From Dehalococcoidia bacterium (GTDB lineage: Bacteria > Chloroflexota > Dehalococcoidia > GIF9 > AB-539-J10): a stretch of 46,140 bases of DNA. Positions within the stretch are counted from its first letter, which is position 1. Every line of letters begins with the position of its first letter. The notes under the pieces were generated by a model. The model had not been told where the DNA came from. It was given only the letters and a program-made list of their open reading frames with translations, and did not search any database. The stretch covers positions 1-46,140 of the forward strand of contig JAUWHW010000034.1 in the NCBI GenBank assembly GCA_030605665.1, read 5' to 3'. Below, piece by piece: positions 42,349-46,140 of the stretch. Position numbers and translations under genes: made by a program.

Positions 42349-43023
42349 TTAATCACGAATCTTTAGACCTGCGGTTATGAAAGGTTTAAGCACAGAGATT
42401 ATTTCCTTAGCTACGTCTTGTATTCCTAGGTTGCCATTGACCTCAATCAGTTTGTTCTGCTTCTTATAATAATCAACAACAGGCACAGTTTGAGCAAAGA
42501 AAACCTTCAACCGCTTTCTCACTGTTTCCTCTTTATCATCAGAACGTTGATACAACTCGCTACCACATTTATCGCATTTCCCTGTTATTCTAGGCGGCGA
42601 AGTTATCAAATGATAAGGTGTTTGACAACTTCGGCAAATCCACCGTCCACTGAGACGCTTCACAAGCTCCTCTTGCGGCACCTGTATATATATAGCTTTA
42701 TCTATATTTTTTCCCTGTTCAGCTAAAGTTCTATCTAAAGCTTCAGCTTGCTTTAAAGTTCGCGGGAAACCATCAAAAAGACAACCTAAGACACAATCAG
42801 ACAAGTTAATCCTCTCCAGAATCATTTTGATGGTTATTTCATCGGGACCTAGCTTCCCCTTCTCCATGTAAGATTTAGCTAAGAGACCCAGCTCAGTCTT
42901 TTTCTCCAGTGCCTGCCGAAATAAGTCTCCAGAAGCTATATGAGGTAAATTCAACTTCTGGCAAAGGATATCTGCTTGAGTTCCCTTACCTGCTCCTGGA
43001 GCACCCAGTATAACAATATACAT
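42349..43023 (-). CDS. adk: Adenylate kinase (zinc-lid type)
   Basis: 224 residues. P-loop GAPGAGKGTQ at residues 7-16, GCLFDGFPRTLKQAEAL, and a LID domain with CRSC and CDKC pairs separated by about 17 residues, the zinc-binding form. Slightly longer than E. coli Adk (214). Confidence 0.96.
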   Translation of the reverse strand: MYIVILGAPGAGKGTQADILCQKLNLPHIASGDLFRQALEKKTELGLLAKSYMEKGKLGPDEITIKMILERINLSDCVLGCLFDGFPRTLKQAEALDRTLAEQGKNIDKAIYIQVPQEELVKRLSGRWICRSCQTPYHLITSPPRITGKCDKCGSELYQRSDDKEETVRKRLKVFFAQTVPVVDYYKKQNKLIEVNGNLGIQDVAKEIISVLKPFITAGLKIRD

Positions 43024-43134
43024 CGAAGGAAAATCAAAAATTAAACATCAAAAGTCAAAATTACAGATTAAAAATTAAATTTTTAACTTTCGCATTTGTC
43101 ATTTTTATTTTTGCATTTTTATCTTTGACTTTAT
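43024..43134. other. AT-rich spacer between adk and secY
   Basis: 111 bp, unusually AT-rich in a tightly packed operon, with palindromic words such as TTAAAAATTAAATTTTTAA and repeated ATTTTTATTTTTGCATTTTT-like runs. No gene or hairpin-plus-T terminator is convincing. Confidence 0.6.
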
Positions 43135-44451
43135 CTATTTTAGGAAGCCTTCATAGCGGCGCATTGTTAACTGAGCTTCCAGTTGCTTCATAGTGTCTAA
43201 AGCGACGCCAACAGCTATAAGCAAGGCAGTGCTTTGAATCGTCAACACGGTGACACCCGTAATATCCCTAGCAATGAAAGGCATAATTGCTACCATAGCT
43301 AAAAACAGGGCACCACCAAAGGTAAGATGCCTTATGACTCGATTCAAATAATCAGCTGTAGCCTTCCCAGGGCGCACTCCGGGGATAAAACCACCTTGCT
43401 GCTGCAAAGTTTTGGGCAGATTCATTTGTTCAAATATGATCATAGTATAAAAGAAAGCGAACCCGATTACTAAGGCGAAGTACAAGCCTCGATAAAGCAA
43501 ACCTAGAGGAAGGGCCGCCTGGGGATTAAAAATTCGCATAATCTCGCTAGCTAAGTTGGGGCTTTGCCCCACCGGACTAGCAAAATAGCTGGCTATTGTC
43601 CCTGGAAACGTCATTAGAGCTATGGCAAAGATAAGAGGGATCATCCCGGCTGTGTTTACTCGCAATGGAATGTAAGTTGAGCCTGATTGTCGATACATAC
43701 GGCCACCACGGATAGTGCTACGGGCATACTGCACGGGGATGCGGCGGTGAGCTTCAATAAATATAACTATGAATACCAAAGTAGCCAAGCTAAGTATAAT
43801 GAAGCTAAGCAAGCCTAAAGGGTCTTCCTTAGCCAAGAAACCACGTCCGATCATCTCTGGCAAGCTAGCTACAATACCAGCAAAAATGATGATTGATATT
43901 CCATTGCCGATGCCTTGCTCGGTGATTAATTCGCCCAGCCAGACGAGAAATACCGTGCCAGCAGTCAACGATGTTACTATAACAACGATGGTTAGTGGCT
44001 CAAGGTGTCCAACGACATTTTGACTATGCAATAAGGCGAGTTGACCATAACCTGACAGAGCTGCCAAAGGCACTGTCATCAAGTGAGTGATGCGATTAAT
44101 CTTGCGCTGCCCAGCTTCTCCTTCTCGAGCGATGCTCTGCAGGCTAGGAATAACTGGAACCAGCAATTGCATTATTATTGAGGCAGTGATATAAGGATAA
44201 ACACCTAAGGCAATCACGCTAAACCTCCTCATGGCGCCACCGCTGAAAAGGTCAAGCATGCCTAAAATTTGATTCTGCTCAAAGAGTTGCCGCAAGGCAT
44301 CAAGGTCCACCCCGGGCAAAGGAACATGAGCCACAAAACGGAAAACCACCAAGAGACCAAAGGTGAAAAGAAGTTTTCGCCTCAAATCAGGCAGGCTAAA
44401 CATATCTATCATTGCCCGAATGAGGCGTGGCTGAGTTTCCTTACGCTGCAT
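43135..44451 (-). CDS. secY: Protein translocase subunit SecY
   Basis: 438 residues, about ten helices. RFVAHVPLPGVDLDALRQLF, GVYPYITASIIMQLLVPVIP, IFAGIVASLPEMIG and GGFIPGVRPGKATADYLNRV are SecY signatures. Forms the Sec channel with SecE and SecG, which are elsewhere. Confidence 0.96.
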   Translation of the reverse strand: MQRKETQPRLIRAMIDMFSLPDLRRKLLFTFGLLVVFRFVAHVPLPGVDLDALRQLFEQNQILGMLDLFSGGAMRRFSVIALGVYPYITASIIMQLLVPVIPSLQSIAREGEAGQRKINRITHLMTVPLAALSGYGQLALLHSQNVVGHLEPLTIVVIVTSLTAGTVFLVWLGELITEQGIGNGISIIIFAGIVASLPEMIGRGFLAKEDPLGLLSFIILSLATLVFIVIFIEAHRRIPVQYARSTIRGGRMYRQSGSTYIPLRVNTAGMIPLIFAIALMTFPGTIASYFASPVGQSPNLASEIMRIFNPQAALPLGLLYRGLYFALVIGFAFFYTMIIFEQMNLPKTLQQQGGFIPGVRPGKATADYLNRVIRHLTFGGALFLAMVAIMPFIARDITGVTVLTIQSTALLIAVGVALDTMKQLEAQLTMRRYEGFLK

Positions 44452-44452
44452 T

Positions 44453-44896
44453 TTAAGCCCTCTCTACCTTTCCCCCGGCGGCGACGATCTTTCTCTCTGC
44501 AGCGCCTGAGAATTTATTAGCCTTGACTGCTAAAGAGCGATGAATCTCACCATCACCAAGAATTTTCGTGGGACGGGTGAGAGACTTAATCAACCCTGCC
44601 TTGAGCAATTCCTCCGAATTCACCTCGCTCCCCGAAGGGAAAAAATCAAGCTCACTCACATTAATAATATTATATTCGGTTTTAAAGACGTTAGTGAACC
44701 CCCTCTTTCTTGGCAGCCGCTTTATAAGAGGCAATTGCCCCCCCTCGAATCCAAGGCGTACACCGCCTCCAGAACGAGCCTTTTGTCCCTTGCAACCTCG
44801 TCCCGAATAAGTGCCATGCCCACTACCATCCCCTCGACCTACCCGCTTCGTCTTATACTTGGCACCTAAGGGAGGTCTTAATTCATCCTGTCTCAT
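44453..44896 (-). CDS. rplO: 50S ribosomal protein L15
   Basis: 147 residues. [40 protein letters not shown] and [20 protein letters not shown]. The start overlaps rpsE by 14 bp, leaving no place for rpmD. Confidence 0.96.
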   Translation of the reverse strand: MRQDELRPPLGAKYKTKRVGRGDGSGHGTYSGRGCKGQKARSGGGVRLGFEGGQLPLIKRLPRKRGFTNVFKTEYNIINVSELDFFPSGSEVNSEELLKAGLIKSLTRPTKILGDGEIHRSLAVKANKFSGAAERKIVAAGGKVERA

Positions 44897-45431
44897 TCAC
44901 CTCCTCCTTTTGAGCTTCAAAGTCAGTTTCACCTTCGGTCACAACTTCCTTAGGTCTCCGCAAGTTAGACAAGGCAAGCATGGTTGCCCTAACTACATTA
45001 ACCTGTTTGGAACTGCCCAGAGATTTACTACTGATATCCTTTATGCCTGCCAATTCAAGCACCGCTCGAATAGTATTGCTAGCAACTATACCAGCGCCTG
45101 ATACTGCTGGCTTGAGTAAAACCTTGGATGCTCCAAACTTGGCTAAAATTTCATGAGGAATAGTAGTGTTCACTAAGGGTACTTCAATTAACTCTTTACG
45201 CCCTGCAGCGTTAGCCTTACGAATTGCCTCAGGAACACCAGTGGCTTTAGCTAAACCAATTCCTACATGCCCTTTACCATCACCAATTGCCACTAAAGCT
45301 CGGAAACGAAGTCGCTTGCCACCCTTAACTACCTTAGTTACACGATCAAGGGTTATCAGCTTCTCCTCCAGCTCCAACTCTGAAGCATCAATCTTAGCTC
45401 TTTTACCAATCACTTTAGTAATTGCTCTCAT
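44883..45431 (-). CDS. rpsE: 30S ribosomal protein S5
   Basis: 182 residues. [40 protein letters not shown] and AGAGIVA-like core ([19 protein letters not shown]). A C-terminal acidic extension [17 protein letters not shown] is longer than in most S5 proteins. Confidence 0.96.
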   Translation of the reverse strand: MRAITKVIGKRAKIDASELELEEKLITLDRVTKVVKGGKRLRFRALVAIGDGKGHVGIGLAKATGVPEAIRKANAAGRKELIEVPLVNTTIPHEILAKFGASKVLLKPAVSGAGIVASNTIRAVLELAGIKDISSKSLGSSKQVNVVRATMLALSNLRRPKEVVTEGETDFEAQKEEVNETG

Positions 45432-45474
45432 AAAATAGACCTCGTGTTCTTTACTTCAAGTGCAATGCATCACC

Positions 45475-45840
45475 TCAAAATAAAAGTCCAACTTGCCTAG
45501 CAGCTTCAGCAAAAGCCTTGACCCTGCCATGATATTTATAACCACCACGATCAAAAACTACGCTGTTAATCCCTTTATCCAACGCTCTTCGAGCAAGTAA
45601 TGAACCCACAAGCTCAGCCTTCTTAGTTTTCACCATTTGCTTGGTCTTGTCCCTTATCTTGGTATCAAGAGTGTTCGCTGAAACCAAGGTTTGACTTATA
45701 GAATCATCCATAACCTGGGCATAGAAATGGTTCAAGCTTCGAAAGACACATAATCGGGGCCGTAAGGTTGTGCCAGCTATTTTATTTCTCAGCCGCCTAT
45801 GCCGTAATTTTCGAATCAGCATTGGATTTGTCTTAGCCAT
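45475..45840 (-). CDS. rplR: 50S ribosomal protein L18
   Basis: 121 residues. [40 protein letters not shown] and [20 protein letters not shown]. Binds 5S rRNA. Confidence 0.96.
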   Translation of the reverse strand: MAKTNPMLIRKLRHRRLRNKIAGTTLRPRLCVFRSLNHFYAQVMDDSISQTLVSANTLDTKIRDKTKQMVKTKKAELVGSLLARRALDKGINSVVFDRGGYKYHGRVKAFAEAARQVGLLF

Positions 45841-45846
45841 ATTACA

Positions 45847-46140
45847 TCATCCTTTAGATACCTTGCCTGCCTTACCAGGTTTAAGATGCAGCTTCTCCTC
45901 AGAGAATTTAATCCCCTTTCCCTTATAATGATCGACAAGGCGTATAGCCCGAATTTTAGCTGCTACTTCTCCAACAGTTTCTTTATCAATGCCACCGATA
46001 CGAATACGATTCGTCCCCTCAATAGTTGCATCGATACCAGGGGGAAGGGGAAACTCTACAGGATGACTATATCCAACCTGAAGCACCAACTTATCACCAA
46101 CCTTCTGTGCTCTGTAACCTACGCCACTTATTTCTAAGAC
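45847..46140 (-). CDS. rplF: 50S ribosomal protein L6 (partial, runs off right edge)
   Basis: The frame stays open to the right edge, so the N-terminus is missing; the TTG at 46089 is not a real start. Visible are VLEISGVGYRAQKVGDKLVL, VGYSHPVEFPLPPGID and DHYKGKGIKFSEEKLHLKPG, the L6 C-terminal domain. Confidence 0.96.
   Translation of the reverse strand, partial: VLEISGVGYRAQKVGDKLVLQVGYSHPVEFPLPPGIDATIEGTNRIRIGGIDKETVGEVAAKIRAIRLVDHYKGKGIKFSEEKLHLKPGKAGKVSKG

Noticed and set aside
1..46140. CRISPR array
   Set aside because: No regularly spaced repeats with unique spacers were seen; the only tandem array is the 8-bp one at 32523-32554.

Overview
The window looks like a chromosome segment of an anaerobic bacterium, most likely a Dehalococcoidia-type member of the Chloroflexota. 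This placement is an inference from three things: the gene order of the ribosomal block, a tetrahydrofolate C1 (Wood-Ljungdahl methyl branch) cluster of acetogen type, and short dispersed repeats rich in GAAGCGAAGAATCT-like words. No 16S gene is present to confirm it.

Layout. (1) 1-6600: a truncated lipoprotein with Ig/PKD-like repeats, a secreted DUF5667-type protein, and an arsenic or organoarsenical operon on the minus strand: arsR, an ArsP-like permease, three tandem thioredoxin-fold miniproteins, ArsF-like lipoprotein, ArsG-like permease. A divergent gene (5412-6602) fuses a thioredoxin domain to a CcdA-like membrane domain. The two transcription units face each other across overlapping sigma-70-like promoters that share a palindrome, a likely ArsR operator. 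(2) 6833-12989: tRNA-His, then a 6-kb genomic island bounded by a 40-bp direct repeat that is the 5' half of tRNA-Arg(TCG). Cargo: a small PUA/EVE-like protein, a PD-(D/E)XK-type nuclease split by an in-frame TAG, a possible HEPN protein, a stop-interrupted gene remnant, a TIR protein bracketed by two copies of a hairpin repeat, and an AbiV-like protein. A truncated tyrosine recombinase sits next to the intact tRNA-Arg. This reads as a decaying defence island. (3) 13073-14888: DegV, an RNase H-like exonuclease and DUF2905.

(4) 14891-22723 (minus): fhs, two tandem folD genes, a corrinoid methionine-synthase activation-type protein, a MetV-RnfC2 fusion, metV and metF. Together they would take formate to methyl-THF, with NADH-linked MTHFR activity through RnfC2, or run the reverse. 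The two FolD paralogs appear to have lost complementary parts of the active site: one lacks the catalytic Lys, the other the GRS nucleotide-binding motif. (5) 22898-36529: a mixed region with a TGS GTPase, ADP-ribosylglycohydrolase, zinc-ribbon protein, RRM protein, a DUF5678 plus retropepsin-like pair behind a possible structured leader, membrane proteins, DUF4145, nitroreductase, two NYN-domain proteins, tRNA-Leu(TAG), RluB, a Gate-domain transporter and a short DnaJ.

(6) 36516-46140 (minus): an isochorismatase remnant, then the end of the ribosomal superoperon, read from the right edge as rplF(partial)-rplR-rpsE-rplO-secY-adk-map-infA-rpmJ-rpsM-rpsK-rpsD-rpoA-rplQ-truA-rplM-rpsI. There is no room for rpmD between rpsE and rplO.

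Most notable candidates: the complementary FolD pair, the 5'-half tRNA-Arg island with its TIR gene between covarying hairpin repeats, the amber-split nuclease, the divergent ArsR-operator architecture, and an unidentified pseudoknot-like leader at 26328-26383.
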